This document shows positions 47,472 to 57,618 of a stretch of DNA of 64,000 bases, in pieces. Position numbers and translations under genes: made by a program. Source of the stretch: Arcicella gelida (GTDB lineage Bacteria > Bacteroidota > Bacteroidia > Cytophagales > Spirosomataceae); assembly GCF_034931025.1 (NCBI RefSeq), contig NZ_JAYGIL010000026.1:1-64000 (forward strand), in the 5' to 3' direction. The stretch's first letter is position 1; the number at the start of each line of letters is the position of its first letter. The notes below the pieces were generated by a model, which was not told the origin of the DNA, ran no database searches, and saw only the letters and a list, made by a program, of their open reading frames with translations.

Positions 47472-49316
47472 ATGAACCATTTAAAATATATACTTTCTTC
47501 TTTGTCGTTTATCTTGAGTTTTGTCACTGCAAATGCTCAAGATACGGTGCGTTATACTGGAGAAACCCTTTCAAATGTTGATTATCATCATGGGCAATTA
47601 AGTCCTGCGGTTGGAGTACATAATATTCAGGTTTTTCACGCAAATAGAGAAAACCCTTCATTGGCGGGCGGGAGTAATTGGACTTACAATCATGCGCCAA
47701 TGTTGGCTTACTGGAATAATACTTTTTACTTACAATACCTCAGCGACCCCGTTGGCGAGCATATTCCTCCTGGACAAACACTTTTGTTGACCTCAAAAGA
47801 TGGTTATCATTGGTCGAATCCAACGGTAATTTTTCCTCCCTACAAAATTCCTGACGGCTGGAAAAAAGAAGGTTATCAAGGCATTGCCAAAGATTTATAT
47901 GCCGTAATGCACCAACGAATGGGCTTTTTTGTATCGAAGAAAAAACGATTGTTGACTTTAGCATATTATGGCATTGCGATGGATGCCAAAGACGATCCAA
48001 ATGATGGAAAGGGAATAGGAAGAGTAGTGAGAGAAGTTTATGCTGATGGAAAATATGGAGAAATTTATTTTATCAGAAATAATACCTCTTGGGATAAAAG
48101 CAAATCTGCTTATCCTTTTTACAACACAAGTAAAGACAAAGGCTTTATCGAAGCTTGCGAAGAATTGTTGGCAACGCCTTTGATGATGCAACAATGGGTA
48201 GAAGAAGCCGATAGAAACGACCCTTTGATTCCTCTAAAAAGAGAAGCAAAAGCTTTTAGTTATTATCATTTGCCAGACAATAGAGTGGTTGGTTTATGGA
48301 AACATGCTCTGACTTCTATCAGTAATGACGAAGGAAAAACTTGGGAATATAATCCTTTGAGAGCACCCGGTTTTGTGAATAGCAATGCTAAAATTTGGGG
48401 ACAAAAAACTTCAGATGGACATTATGCTACTGTTTATAATCCTTCAGAATTTCGTTGGCCATTGGCTATTTCTACCAGTAAAGATGGCTTGAATTACACC
48501 AACTTACTATTGGTAAATGGCGAAATTTCTACCATGCGTTATGGCGGAAATTTTAAATCTTACGGCCCGCAATATGTGCGTGGAATTATTGAAGGAAATG
48601 GCGTAGTGCCTGATGGGAATATGTGGCTTACTTACAGCATGAACAAAGAAGACCTTTGGGTAAGTAAAGTGCCTGTGCCAGTAAGTGATGAAGTGAAAAG
48701 TCATCCGAATGAAGTTTTTGCACAAATGAAAAATGGCGAAGAACTAAAGTATTGGAATATTTTTAGTCCAATATATGCTCCTGTGGCAATTGAGAAAATC
48801 GCTGATGGAACGAAAGCTTTGGTTTTGAGAGATAAAGATAAATTTGATTTTGCCAAAGCAGAAAGAGTAATTCCTGAATCAAAAAAAGTAGCAGTAGAAT
48901 TTACCATTATCCCGCAACAAGCGGACAAAGGTTTGCTATACATTGATTTTCAGGATGGAAAAGGAACAACGGCTGTCAGATTAATTTTTGATGCTGACTC
49001 CTCTTTTAAAGCAAAAGTAGGCTACAGAAATTCTGGTATTATGAAATATGAAGCTGGAAAAGAGTATAATGTTCGTATTGAATTAGACCGCCATAAACGC
49101 ATGTTCAACATTTTTGTCAACGGACAAAGTAAAGGTACAAAACTCTTTTTTGCACCCGTTACTTCTTTCAAAAGAGTAACTTTCAGAACGGGAGAAATTC
49201 GCCGTTTCCCTGATGCTGATACACCGACCGACCAAAATTTTGATTTGAAAAATGCTGGAGAATTAGACAAAGAAGCGATTTATATCATCAAATCATTTAA
49301 AACGAGTCCTTATTAA
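47472..49316 (+). CDS. Sialidase-fold beta-propeller protein with C-terminal LamG-like domain
   Basis: Exported 614-residue protein (signal peptide to about residue 22). The first 420 residues form a beta-propeller. They begin with LSPAVGVHNIQVFHANREN and contain DPVGEHIPPGQTLLLTSKDG, one Asp-box (SNDEGKTWEY) and related repeats (SKDGYHWSN, SKDGLNYTN). The last 170 residues form a LamG-like sandwich (DKGLLYIDFQDGKGTTAVRL). I recognise this as a conserved Bacteroidota group often filed as exo-sialidase or lyase-like, but I cannot place its family. It lies between GH43 and an esterase and probably acts on a pectin side chain. Confidence 0.6.
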   Translation: MNHLKYILSSLSFILSFVTANAQDTVRYTGETLSNVDYHHGQLSPAVGVHNIQVFHANRENPSLAGGSNWTYNHAPMLAYWNNTFYLQYLSDPVGEHIPPGQTLLLTSKDGYHWSNPTVIFPPYKIPDGWKKEGYQGIAKDLYAVMHQRMGFFVSKKKRLLTLAYYGIAMDAKDDPNDGKGIGRVVREVYADGKYGEIYFIRNNTSWDKSKSAYPFYNTSKDKGFIEACEELLATPLMMQQWVEEADRNDPLIPLKREAKAFSYYHLPDNRVVGLWKHALTSISNDEGKTWEYNPLRAPGFVNSNAKIWGQKTSDGHYATVYNPSEFRWPLAISTSKDGLNYTNLLLVNGEISTMRYGGNFKSYGPQYVRGIIEGNGVVPDGNMWLTYSMNKEDLWVSKVPVPVSDEVKSHPNEVFAQMKNGEELKYWNIFSPIYAPVAIEKIADGTKALVLRDKDKFDFAKAERVIPESKKVAVEFTIIPQQADKGLLYIDFQDGKGTTAVRLIFDADSSFKAKVGYRNSGIMKYEAGKEYNVRIELDRHKRMFNIFVNGQSKGTKLFFAPVTSFKRVTFRTGEIRRFPDADTPTDQNFDLKNAGELDKEAIYIIKSFKTSPY

Positions 49317-49317
49317 G

Positions 49318-50733
49318 ATGTTCAAAAAAAGTATCATATTTTTCCTTTTTGGGTTGCTTTCGCTGAATGTTCAAGCACAAATTGTGTTGCCTAGAATTTT
49401 GGGACATAACATGGTTTTGCAACAAAATAAACCAATTACCATTTGGGGAAAAGCGTCTGTGGGCGAAAGAGTAAATGTACAATTTGCAGGACAAGAAAAA
49501 ACAACTTTTGCTGATGAAAATGGGAAATGGGCGATTGTCTTAAAACCATTGAAAGCTTCTGCAAAAGAAGCGGAAATGACTATTTCAGGAAAAAATGTTA
49601 TCAAACTGGAGCATATTTTAGTGGGAGAAGTATGGCTTTGTTCGGGACAATCGAACATGGAATATACCATGCGTAAAAATAGTAAAGTAAAAAGACCAAA
49701 TATAGCCAATGAAAATCCTGTTGATGAATTGGAATTTGCTAAAAACCCAAAAATTCGTATTTTTTTAGTGAATCGTAAAGAATTAATCAAGCCAGATTCT
49801 CTGCATCGTGGTTGGAGTATCGCTAAAGATTCAGCTTTGCGTTCGTTTTCTGCGGCAGCATATTTTTTTGCGAAAGAATTACACAAAAATTTGAATGTTC
49901 CTATCGGAATGATTTCTTCTGCCATTCCAGGAAGTAGAATTGAGCCGTGGATTTCGGAAGAAGCTTTTGCCGAATCTCCTTACTTCAAAGGGCAAAAAGT
50001 AGAAGGCGAACCTGCCAAATTTTATACACCAATGATTAAACCACTTGTTCCATTTTCTTTGAAAGGATTTTTATGGTATCAGGGCGAAACTAATTGCTTT
50101 TTGAAAGAAACCACAGAATATACACAAAAATTAACAACCTTAATTAACAGTTGGAGAAAAGCTTGGGGCGATAAAAAATTGGCTTTCAATTTTGTGCAAA
50201 TTGCTCCCCATAACTATTCGGATGCAAAAGGAAAATTGGTATTGACGAAAGAAACTTTGCCAGAATTCAGAGAGGCACAAACCAATGTGTTGAAACTTCC
50301 AAATACTGGAATGATAATTACGACGGATTTGGTCGATAGTATTAGAGATATTCATCCTGCTTATAAATGGGAAATTGGAAGACGCTTGGCACTTGTCGCT
50401 TTGAATCAGGATTACGGCATGAAAAATATTGTTGCTTCTGGTCCTATTTTTAAAAAAGCAAAAGTAAAAGGCAATGAAATCCTCTTAACTTTTAATGAAA
50501 TCGGAACAGGTTTAATCAGCAAAGACGGAAAAAAATTAAGTGATTTTCAGATTGCTGGCGAGGATGGAAATTTTGTAAATGCCGAAGCGATTTTAAAAGA
50601 TAACAAAGTAATATTGTCGTCACCACAAATTACCAAACCAGTCAAACTTCGCTTTGCTTGGGACGAAGCCGCTCAACCCAACTTATTTAATCAAGAAGGC
50701 TTACCAGCCCGACCTTTTAGAACAAATTTATAA
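49318..50733 (+). CDS. SGNH-type sialate/carbohydrate O-acetylesterase
   Basis: Exported esterase of 471 residues, 1 bp downstream of the preceding stop. It has a signal peptide (to Ala20), a jelly-roll start, then the SGNH core: Ser112 in SGQSNM, the GE block (WYQGETN) with Gly256, and Asp344-His346 in IRDIHP. The family is annotated as sialate O-acetylesterase, but in pectin PULs such enzymes remove acetyl groups from galacturonic acid or rhamnose. Its stop overlaps the next GH2 start by one base. Substrate is not certain. Confidence 0.85.
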   Translation: MFKKSIIFFLFGLLSLNVQAQIVLPRILGHNMVLQQNKPITIWGKASVGERVNVQFAGQEKTTFADENGKWAIVLKPLKASAKEAEMTISGKNVIKLEHILVGEVWLCSGQSNMEYTMRKNSKVKRPNIANENPVDELEFAKNPKIRIFLVNRKELIKPDSLHRGWSIAKDSALRSFSAAAYFFAKELHKNLNVPIGMISSAIPGSRIEPWISEEAFAESPYFKGQKVEGEPAKFYTPMIKPLVPFSLKGFLWYQGETNCFLKETTEYTQKLTTLINSWRKAWGDKKLAFNFVQIAPHNYSDAKGKLVLTKETLPEFREAQTNVLKLPNTGMIITTDLVDSIRDIHPAYKWEIGRRLALVALNQDYGMKNIVASGPIFKKAKVKGNEILLTFNEIGTGLISKDGKKLSDFQIAGEDGNFVNAEAILKDNKVILSSPQITKPVKLRFAWDEAAQPNLFNQEGLPARPFRTNL

Positions 50734-53507
50734 TGAAGCGTAATTTTTTAATCATATTTTTTTGCCTGATTTCTTGGTTTGTGAAAGCTCAAGAAACTCA
50801 GAAACTGTATTTGTCAGGAACTGGAAATGACAAAACCGTTAACTGGGATTTTTTCTGTACTGCGGGCAATAATTCAGGAAAATGGACAAGTATTCCTGTA
50901 CCATCAAACTGGGAATTACAAGGTTTTGGAAAGTACAATTATGGTTTTTCGAAAGATAGTTCGAGAGGAAAAGAAAAAGGTTTGTACAAACATACTTTCA
51001 AAGTACCGAATACTTGGAAAGGCAAAACGATTAACATTGTTTTTGAAGGCGTAATGACTGATACCGACGTGAAAATCAATGGAAAATCGGCTGGAACTAC
51101 GCATGAAGGTGCTTATTACGCTTTTCGTTATGACATTACTTCATTGGTAAATGTTGGTGAAAATAATTTGTTGGAAGTAACTGTTGCTAAACATTCAGCC
51201 AATGCTTCTGTGAATGAAGCAGAGCGAAAAGGCGATTTTTGGATATTTGGAGGCATTTTTCGCCCTGTTTACTTAGAAGCTTTACCAACACAACACATTG
51301 AAAGAGTAGCTTTGGATGCTGATGCCAAAGGAGTTTTCAAAGCAAATATTTACTTAAAAAATGCTAAAGTTTCGCAATTCATTTCAGCCCAAATTTATAC
51401 GCTTGATGGAAAGAAAATTGGTTTGCCAATCCAACAAAAAGTAAGTAAAACAGATGAAGTTTTAGGATTAAAAACACAAGTGAATTCGCCATTATTATGG
51501 TCGTCTGAAAAACCAAATCGTTATAAAGTAATCGTTACTTTGTCGGAAAATAATAAAGTAATTCATTCGATTGAAAAGAAATTTGGTTTCCGTTCTGTAC
51601 TTGTCAAACAAAGAGATGGCGTTTATGTAAATGGTAAAAAGATAAAATTCAAAGGCGTAAATCGTCATTCTTTTTGGCCAACTTCTGGCAGAACAACCAG
51701 TAAAGAAATCAGTCTTTTGGATGTAAAATTGATGAAAGACATGAACATGAATGCCGTGAGAATGTCACATTATCCGCCAGATGACCACTTTTTGGAGGTA
51801 TGTGATTCTTTGGGTTTGTATGTGATGGATGAATTGGCAGGCTGGCATGGCAATTATGATACGCCAACAGGTACAAAATTATTGAAAGAATTGATGGTGC
51901 ATGATGAAAATCATCCTTCGGTAATTTTCTGGATTAATGGCAATGAAGGCGGTCATAATTATGAATTAGACCCAATTTTTCCGCAAGAAGATATTCAAAA
52001 ACGCCATGTAATTCACGCTTGGGAAGCTTTTGCGGGTTTTGATACTCAACATTATCGTGAATATAATTATGGAATTGGGAATTACGACAACGGTCATAAT
52101 ATCGTAATGCCAACTGAATTTTTACATGGAATGTACGATGGCGGTCACGGAGCGGGTTTAGAAGATTATTGGGAAAAAATGTGGGTGAGTCCTTTATCGG
52201 CTGGAGGTTTTCTCTGGGATTTTGTTGATCAAGGAATCGTAAGAACTGATAAAAACGGAGTATTAGATACAGACGGAAATCATGCGGCAGATGGAATCGT
52301 TGGGCCATATCGTGAAAAGGAGGGAAGTTATTTTACGATTAAGGAAGTTTGGAGTCCGATAAAATTTGAAGCCAAAGAAATTACTCCAGATTTTGATGGA
52401 GTCTTGAATATTGAAAATCGCTATTCGTTTACCAACATTAATGAATGTACTTTTTCGTGGAAATTGAAAAGATTTGGCAATAAAGACCTTTTAGAAAAAT
52501 CGGGCTCTGTTGTTTCTCCTAATATTAAGCCGAATGAAAAAGGAAGCATTAAATTATCACTTCCAACTGACTGGCAAGCTTATGATGTGTTGTACGTAAC
52601 TGCAAAAGATGCGAACAAACAAGAAATTTTTACATGGAGTTTTAAAATTTCTCTACCCAATAAAATTGCTGAAAGTATTGTCAAGAAAAGCGGAAGCGAT
52701 GAAGTGAAAATTACAATGGTAGATTCACTTTATACTATTTCGGTAAAAAGTTTACAGATTTCAATTAACAAATTTACTGGACTTTTACAGAAAGTACAGA
52801 ACGAAAAAGGAGTAATTCCATTTAATAATGGGCCAATTGTACAAGAGGGAGCGACCAATTTCAAAAACTTCTCGCAACGTGTTGAGAACGGCAATGTAAT
52901 TATTACTTCTACTTTCGATAGAAAAAATAGCTATAATACGTTGGAATGGACAATTTATCCATCAGGTTGGGTAAAAATGAAAGTAAATTATTTTCCGGGA
53001 GATTACTTCACCACTTTTTTTGGAGTAAATTTTTCGTTTCCTGAAAACCAAATGAAAGGTGTGGAATATATGGGAAATGGCCCTTTCAGAGTTTGGAAAA
53101 ATAGAATGAAGGGAAATCAATTTGGGGTTTGGCAAAAAGAATATAATACTACAGAAACGGGGGAAATACCTTTTCTTTATCCAGAATTTAAGGGTTATCA
53201 TTCAAATATGTACTGGTGTAAATTTATTGGGAAAGAGCAAGCTTTTACAGTGGTTACCGAAAATGAAGATATTTTCTTCCGCCTGTTTACGCCAGCGTTT
53301 AAACAAGACCCTTATAAAAACTATCAAATTAATTTCCCGAATGGAGATATTTCATTTCTACAAGGTATTGCAGGAATTGGTTCGAAAACCAATAAAACCG
53401 AAAATTCTGGACCAATGGGCATGAAAAATATTTATTACGATTACGAAAAAGAACCAACCAGAGCCAAAGAGTTGATTTTGTACTTTGATTTTGTTGGGAA
53501 TAAGTAG
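50733..53507 (+). CDS. GH2 family beta-glycosidase (PUL2 copy)
   Basis: Exported GH2 enzyme of 924 residues. Signal peptide to about 19; sugar-binding jelly roll (about 50-185); Ig-like domain (about 190-290); TIM barrel with acid/base Glu405 in WINGNEGG and nucleophile Glu462 in MPTEFLHG. Then come a linker and two C-terminal beta domains. The jelly-roll has an insertion-rich MTDTDVKINGKSAG region that differs from the PUL1 GH2. It has no DUF4982-type tail. Beta-galactosidase or beta-glucuronidase activity on pectin side chains is plausible. Its start codon overlaps the preceding stop. Confidence 0.85.
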   Translation: MKRNFLIIFFCLISWFVKAQETQKLYLSGTGNDKTVNWDFFCTAGNNSGKWTSIPVPSNWELQGFGKYNYGFSKDSSRGKEKGLYKHTFKVPNTWKGKTINIVFEGVMTDTDVKINGKSAGTTHEGAYYAFRYDITSLVNVGENNLLEVTVAKHSANASVNEAERKGDFWIFGGIFRPVYLEALPTQHIERVALDADAKGVFKANIYLKNAKVSQFISAQIYTLDGKKIGLPIQQKVSKTDEVLGLKTQVNSPLLWSSEKPNRYKVIVTLSENNKVIHSIEKKFGFRSVLVKQRDGVYVNGKKIKFKGVNRHSFWPTSGRTTSKEISLLDVKLMKDMNMNAVRMSHYPPDDHFLEVCDSLGLYVMDELAGWHGNYDTPTGTKLLKELMVHDENHPSVIFWINGNEGGHNYELDPIFPQEDIQKRHVIHAWEAFAGFDTQHYREYNYGIGNYDNGHNIVMPTEFLHGMYDGGHGAGLEDYWEKMWVSPLSAGGFLWDFVDQGIVRTDKNGVLDTDGNHAADGIVGPYREKEGSYFTIKEVWSPIKFEAKEITPDFDGVLNIENRYSFTNINECTFSWKLKRFGNKDLLEKSGSVVSPNIKPNEKGSIKLSLPTDWQAYDVLYVTAKDANKQEIFTWSFKISLPNKIAESIVKKSGSDEVKITMVDSLYTISVKSLQISINKFTGLLQKVQNEKGVIPFNNGPIVQEGATNFKNFSQRVENGNVIITSTFDRKNSYNTLEWTIYPSGWVKMKVNYFPGDYFTTFFGVNFSFPENQMKGVEYMGNGPFRVWKNRMKGNQFGVWQKEYNTTETGEIPFLYPEFKGYHSNMYWCKFIGKEQAFTVVTENEDIFFRLFTPAFKQDPYKNYQINFPNGDISFLQGIAGIGSKTNKTENSGPMGMKNIYYDYEKEPTRAKELILYFDFVGNK

Positions 53508-53583
53508 AAAATGTGAAAATCTGATTGGAAATGCGACAAAAAGTATGGTTTTTTGTAAAGTTTTGAAGCAAAAAGACATATTT

Positions 53584-54765
53584 ATGATACAGAGAAATAT
53601 ATTCCCAGCATTATTAGAGCATTTATCAAAGCCTCAAGCCACAGTGATAACAGGAATGAGAAGAGTTGGAAAGTCAACAGCTTTGAAATATCTATTGACA
53701 CAAGTACCACACAACAACAAGGTTTATTTGGATTTGGAAAGGGTAGAAAACCGTTATTTGCTCAATCAAACAAATACAAAAGATATTGAAATCGGTTTGG
53801 CAATAGAAGGTATTGACCTTTCAAAACCTGCAGTGATTGCACTAGATGAAATTCAATTGGTAAACCAAAGTACAAGTGTGATAAAGTTTCTATATGATAC
53901 TTATGGCATAAAGTTTATTGTTACAGGATCTAGTTCATTTTATTTGAAGAATCATTTTTCAGAAAGTTTGGCTGGTAGAAAACGAATTTTTGAGATGTAT
54001 CCTTTAGATTTTGCGGAATTTATTGCTTTTCAAGGAGAAAGTCCAGCACTTTTAAAGCAGTTTGCTCAAGCACCATTTCATCTTAGTATTTACCTTAAAT
54101 GGAAGGCGTTATATGAAAATTTTCTGAGTTTTGGAGGATTTCCAGAAGTTGTTTTAGCAGAAACAGAAGAGGATAAAAAGGCATATTTAAGAGATGTAAT
54201 TAATGCCTACATTGAGTTAGACATAAGGTTATTGTCGGATTTTTCGGCATCAGATGACCTTTATAGGTTAGTAAGGTTGTTGGCTGTAAGAACAGGGAGC
54301 AGGTTAGATTTTAGCAAATTAGGTGCTGTACTTGGTATCAACCGTGCGAAAGTAAAAGAGTATATAAGTTTATTAGAACATACATATTTTATAAAATCAG
54401 TAGGAGCATTTACTCAAAGTTTAGATAAGGAATTTTCTAAACAAGAGAAAATATACTTAGCAGATACAGGTTTGTTACAAGCATTGGCACAAGTAAGTAG
54501 CGGACAAGTTTTTGAAAATGCGATTGCTTTACAATTAAGTCATCTAGGCTTGATTCAGTATTATCAGAAGAAAACAGGGTTAGAGATAGATTTTATTTTA
54601 GAAGGGAAAAAAGCAATAGAAGTAAAAGAAACACCTACACCACACGATGAACAAATATTGAAAAATAGAGCCAAAAGTTTAGGATTAGACGAGTATTATT
54701 TAGTTGGAAGACATCAATCTCCTAACGATTTCAGAGATTTTGTTTGGGGAGGTAGTTTAGTTTAA
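53584..54765 (+). CDS. DUF4143-type ATPase inserted in the PUL2 operon
   Basis: AAA-type ATPase of 393 residues from ATG 53584; a longer frame from 53485 overlaps the GH2 stop and is less likely. The Walker A motif (GMRRVGKST, about 24-32) and a Walker B motif (VIALDEIQL) are clear. The C-terminal DUF4143 part holds a PD-(D/E)xK-like pattern (LEIDFILEGKKAIEVKE). Such proteins are common in archaea and bacteria with unknown function, often on mobile DNA. Nothing links it to glycan use. The gaps are 76 bp before and 46 bp after, with no direct repeats seen. It may be a recent insertion. Confidence 0.85.
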   Translation: MIQRNIFPALLEHLSKPQATVITGMRRVGKSTALKYLLTQVPHNNKVYLDLERVENRYLLNQTNTKDIEIGLAIEGIDLSKPAVIALDEIQLVNQSTSVIKFLYDTYGIKFIVTGSSSFYLKNHFSESLAGRKRIFEMYPLDFAEFIAFQGESPALLKQFAQAPFHLSIYLKWKALYENFLSFGGFPEVVLAETEEDKKAYLRDVINAYIELDIRLLSDFSASDDLYRLVRLLAVRTGSRLDFSKLGAVLGINRAKVKEYISLLEHTYFIKSVGAFTQSLDKEFSKQEKIYLADTGLLQALAQVSSGQVFENAIALQLSHLGLIQYYQKKTGLEIDFILEGKKAIEVKETPTPHDEQILKNRAKSLGLDEYYLVGRHQSPNDFRDFVWGGSLV

Positions 54766-54811
54766 TCTGTAAATAAAAACCACAAGATTTTTATCAATTG
54801 ATTTTAAAAGA

Positions 54812-57568
54812 ATGAAAATTACAAAACACATCTTCCTTTTGGTCGCCATCTTACTTTTTGCTTCATTTAAAAAGCAAGAGGAAGGTATTCAATTACAAAA
54901 TTTGCGTTGCGAAATGCTCGTGAATCCAGAAGGAATTGATGTTGTAAAACCACGTTTAAGCTGGGAAATTATTAGTCCACAAAGAAATGTTCAGCAAATT
55001 GCTTATCAAATATTAGTAGCTTCTAGTCCAGAAAAATTAGCCAATAACGAAGCTGATTTATGGAATTCTGGAAAAGTAAATTCTGATGAATCAATTCATG
55101 TAAAATACGCTGGAACGACTTTGAAAAGTAAAAAAAGAGTATTTTGGAAAGTAAAAATCTGGACAAACAAAGGTGAATCTACTTGGTCGGAAAATGCTTT
55201 TTGGAGTATCGGTTTATTGAATTATGTAGATTGGAAAGGCAGATGGATTGGGCTCGACCGCTCTTTTGAATGGGATAATGAAACACAATTTTCAAGACTT
55301 TCAGCAAGGTATTTTAGAAAAGAATTTCAGGCGAAAAAGACCATCAAACAAGCAACAGTTTATATCGTAGGCTTGGGCATGTACGAATTGTATTTAAACG
55401 GACAAAAAGTAGGCGACCAAGTATTAGCACCTGTGCCAACAGACTATACAAAAGGAGTAAAATACAATACTTTCGATGTGACAAAATTGTTGCAAACAGG
55501 CAATAATGCCATCGGAACAGTGTTGGGAAATGGACGTTTTTATACGATGCGTCAAGATTATAAACCATATAAAATCAAGACTTTTGGTTATCCGAAAATG
55601 TTGTTGAATTTGGATGTAGAATATACAGATGGGACAAAAGAAACGATTTCTACTGATGAAAGTTGGAAAGTAACAGCCGATGGTCCAATCAGAACCAATA
55701 ATGAATATGATGGTGAAGAGTATGATGCAACCAAAGAAATGCCCAACTGGAACAAAGTTGGTTTTTCTGATAGCAATTGGCTAAAAGCTCAATTGGTGCA
55801 AGAAGCGGGAGGAATGTTTGAAGCACAGATGACGGAGAACATGAAAGTAATGGAAAACATCAAACCTGTGTCAATTAAAAATCTGAAAGCGAATACTTAT
55901 ATTTTGGACATGGGACAAAATATGGCTGGCTGGTTAAGATTGAAAGTAAAAGGAAAAAAAGGAGATAAGATTACTTTACGTTTTTCCGAAACTTTACAAA
56001 GTAACGGAGAATTATTCGTCAGAAATTTACGAGATGCTAAAGTAACAGATGTTTATACTTTGAAAGGCGAAGGGCAAGAAATTTGGGAGCCATCATTTGT
56101 ATATCATGGTTTTAGATATGTTGAAATTACGGGTTTTCCGATTGTTCCAACGATTGATGATTTTGATGGAAGAGTAGTTTATGACGACATGGCTACGATT
56201 GGTGAATTTGAAACGTCTGATAAAACCATCAACCAAATCTATCAAAATGCGTATTGGGGAATCAGGAGTAATTATAAAGGAATGCCTGTTGATTGCCCGC
56301 AACGCAATGAACGTCAGCCGTGGTTGGGAGATAGAACTACAGGAGCTTATGGCGAAAGTTTTATTTTCGACAATGTTCGTCTCTACTCAAAATGGTTGAA
56401 TGATATTGAACAAGCCCAAAAACCAGATGGAAGCATTCCAGATGTTGCGCCAGCTTTTTGGCGATATTATGGCGATAATGTTACTTGGCCTGGTACTTAT
56501 ATCACGATTGCTGATATGTTATATCACCAATTTGGCGATAAAGAAACCATTAAAAAGCATTATCCTTCCATGAAAAAATGGATAGATTATATGCAAGAAA
56601 AATACTTGGTCGATGGTTTGATTACCAAAGATAAGTATGGCGATTGGTGCGTTCCGCCAGAATCTTTAGAATTGATTCATGCAAAAGACCCAGCTTTACA
56701 AACAGATGGCATTTTGTTAGCATCGGCTACTTATGTGAGACTATTGGATGTAATGCAACAATTTGCTCGTTTGTTGAATAAACCAGCAGATGTAAAAGCA
56801 TATTCAAGAGTTGCTGAGGAAATTAAAAAAGCTTTCAATCAAAAATTCTTGAATCCTCAAAAAGGACAATACAGCAACGGAACGGTTACAGCCAATCTTT
56901 TGCCTTTGGTCTATGAGATGATTCCTGCGAATGAAAAAACTAAAGTTTGGAATAATATTGTCAATAAGATTTTGGTCGATAATAAAGGTCACATCAGTAC
57001 TGGCGTAATTGGTACGCAATGGTTGATGCGTGGTTTGAGCCAAAATGGTCGTGCAGATATTGCCTATAAAATTTCTTCCAATCGTGATTATCCAAGTTGG
57101 GGTTATATGGCAGAAAATGGTGCTACAACGATTTGGGAGCTTTGGAATGGCGATAAAGCCAATCCTGAAATGAATTCTGGAAATCATGTTATGCTTTTGG
57201 GTGATTTGATTATTTGGTATTATGAAAATATCGCAGGTATTAAATCTGCAAAAGATGACGTGGCTTTTAAGAAAATAATCATGAAACCTGAAATGATTGA
57301 TGGTTTAAATGCTGGAAAAGCATCTTATCATTCCATGTACGGAACGATAAAATCAGATTGGAAAAAAGACGGAAACAAATTCCAATGGAATATCAGTATT
57401 CCTGCTAATACTAAATCTTTAGTTTACTTGCCTGCCAATTCTTTAGAAAAAGTAACAGAAGGAGGCAAGAAAATAGTAGGAATTGAAGGAATCAAATTTG
57501 TAAAAACAGAAGGCAAACAATTGATTTTAGAAGTAAATTCTGGCAATTATTCGTTCAGCGTCAATTAG
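54812..57568 (+). CDS. GH78 alpha-L-rhamnosidase (PUL2 copy)
   Basis: Exported GH78 enzyme of 918 residues, close in length to the PUL1 copy. Signal peptide (LLVAILLFASF), N-terminal domain with LRCEMLVNPEGIDVVKPRL, two beta-sandwiches, and (alpha/alpha)6 barrel. The catalytic motif is complete: Asp494, Glu500 and Asp507 in DCPQRNERQPWLGD, plus base Glu776 in TTIWELW, followed by SGNHVMLG. In this last motif it is more canonical than the PUL1 enzyme, so the two probably have different rhamnose linkages. It follows the DUF4143 gene by 46 bp. It ends at the start of the next gene's non-coding leader. Confidence 0.92.
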   Translation: MKITKHIFLLVAILLFASFKKQEEGIQLQNLRCEMLVNPEGIDVVKPRLSWEIISPQRNVQQIAYQILVASSPEKLANNEADLWNSGKVNSDESIHVKYAGTTLKSKKRVFWKVKIWTNKGESTWSENAFWSIGLLNYVDWKGRWIGLDRSFEWDNETQFSRLSARYFRKEFQAKKTIKQATVYIVGLGMYELYLNGQKVGDQVLAPVPTDYTKGVKYNTFDVTKLLQTGNNAIGTVLGNGRFYTMRQDYKPYKIKTFGYPKMLLNLDVEYTDGTKETISTDESWKVTADGPIRTNNEYDGEEYDATKEMPNWNKVGFSDSNWLKAQLVQEAGGMFEAQMTENMKVMENIKPVSIKNLKANTYILDMGQNMAGWLRLKVKGKKGDKITLRFSETLQSNGELFVRNLRDAKVTDVYTLKGEGQEIWEPSFVYHGFRYVEITGFPIVPTIDDFDGRVVYDDMATIGEFETSDKTINQIYQNAYWGIRSNYKGMPVDCPQRNERQPWLGDRTTGAYGESFIFDNVRLYSKWLNDIEQAQKPDGSIPDVAPAFWRYYGDNVTWPGTYITIADMLYHQFGDKETIKKHYPSMKKWIDYMQEKYLVDGLITKDKYGDWCVPPESLELIHAKDPALQTDGILLASATYVRLLDVMQQFARLLNKPADVKAYSRVAEEIKKAFNQKFLNPQKGQYSNGTVTANLLPLVYEMIPANEKTKVWNNIVNKILVDNKGHISTGVIGTQWLMRGLSQNGRADIAYKISSNRDYPSWGYMAENGATTIWELWNGDKANPEMNSGNHVMLLGDLIIWYYENIAGIKSAKDDVAFKKIIMKPEMIDGLNAGKASYHSMYGTIKSDWKKDGNKFQWNISIPANTKSLVYLPANSLEKVTEGGKKIVGIEGIKFVKTEGKQLILEVNSGNYSFSVN

Positions 57569-57618
57569 TGATTTTTCGAAAAAATACTCTCAAAATATTA
57601 AAATTTAATACGAATATC

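Noticed and set aside
49371..49925. 184-codon minus-strand frame
   Set aside because: Lies fully inside the SGNH esterase gene on the other strand and has no recognisable domain.
53508..54811. Insertion sequence around the DUF4143 gene
   Set aside because: No transposase, no terminal inverted repeats and no target-site duplications are visible at either edge.
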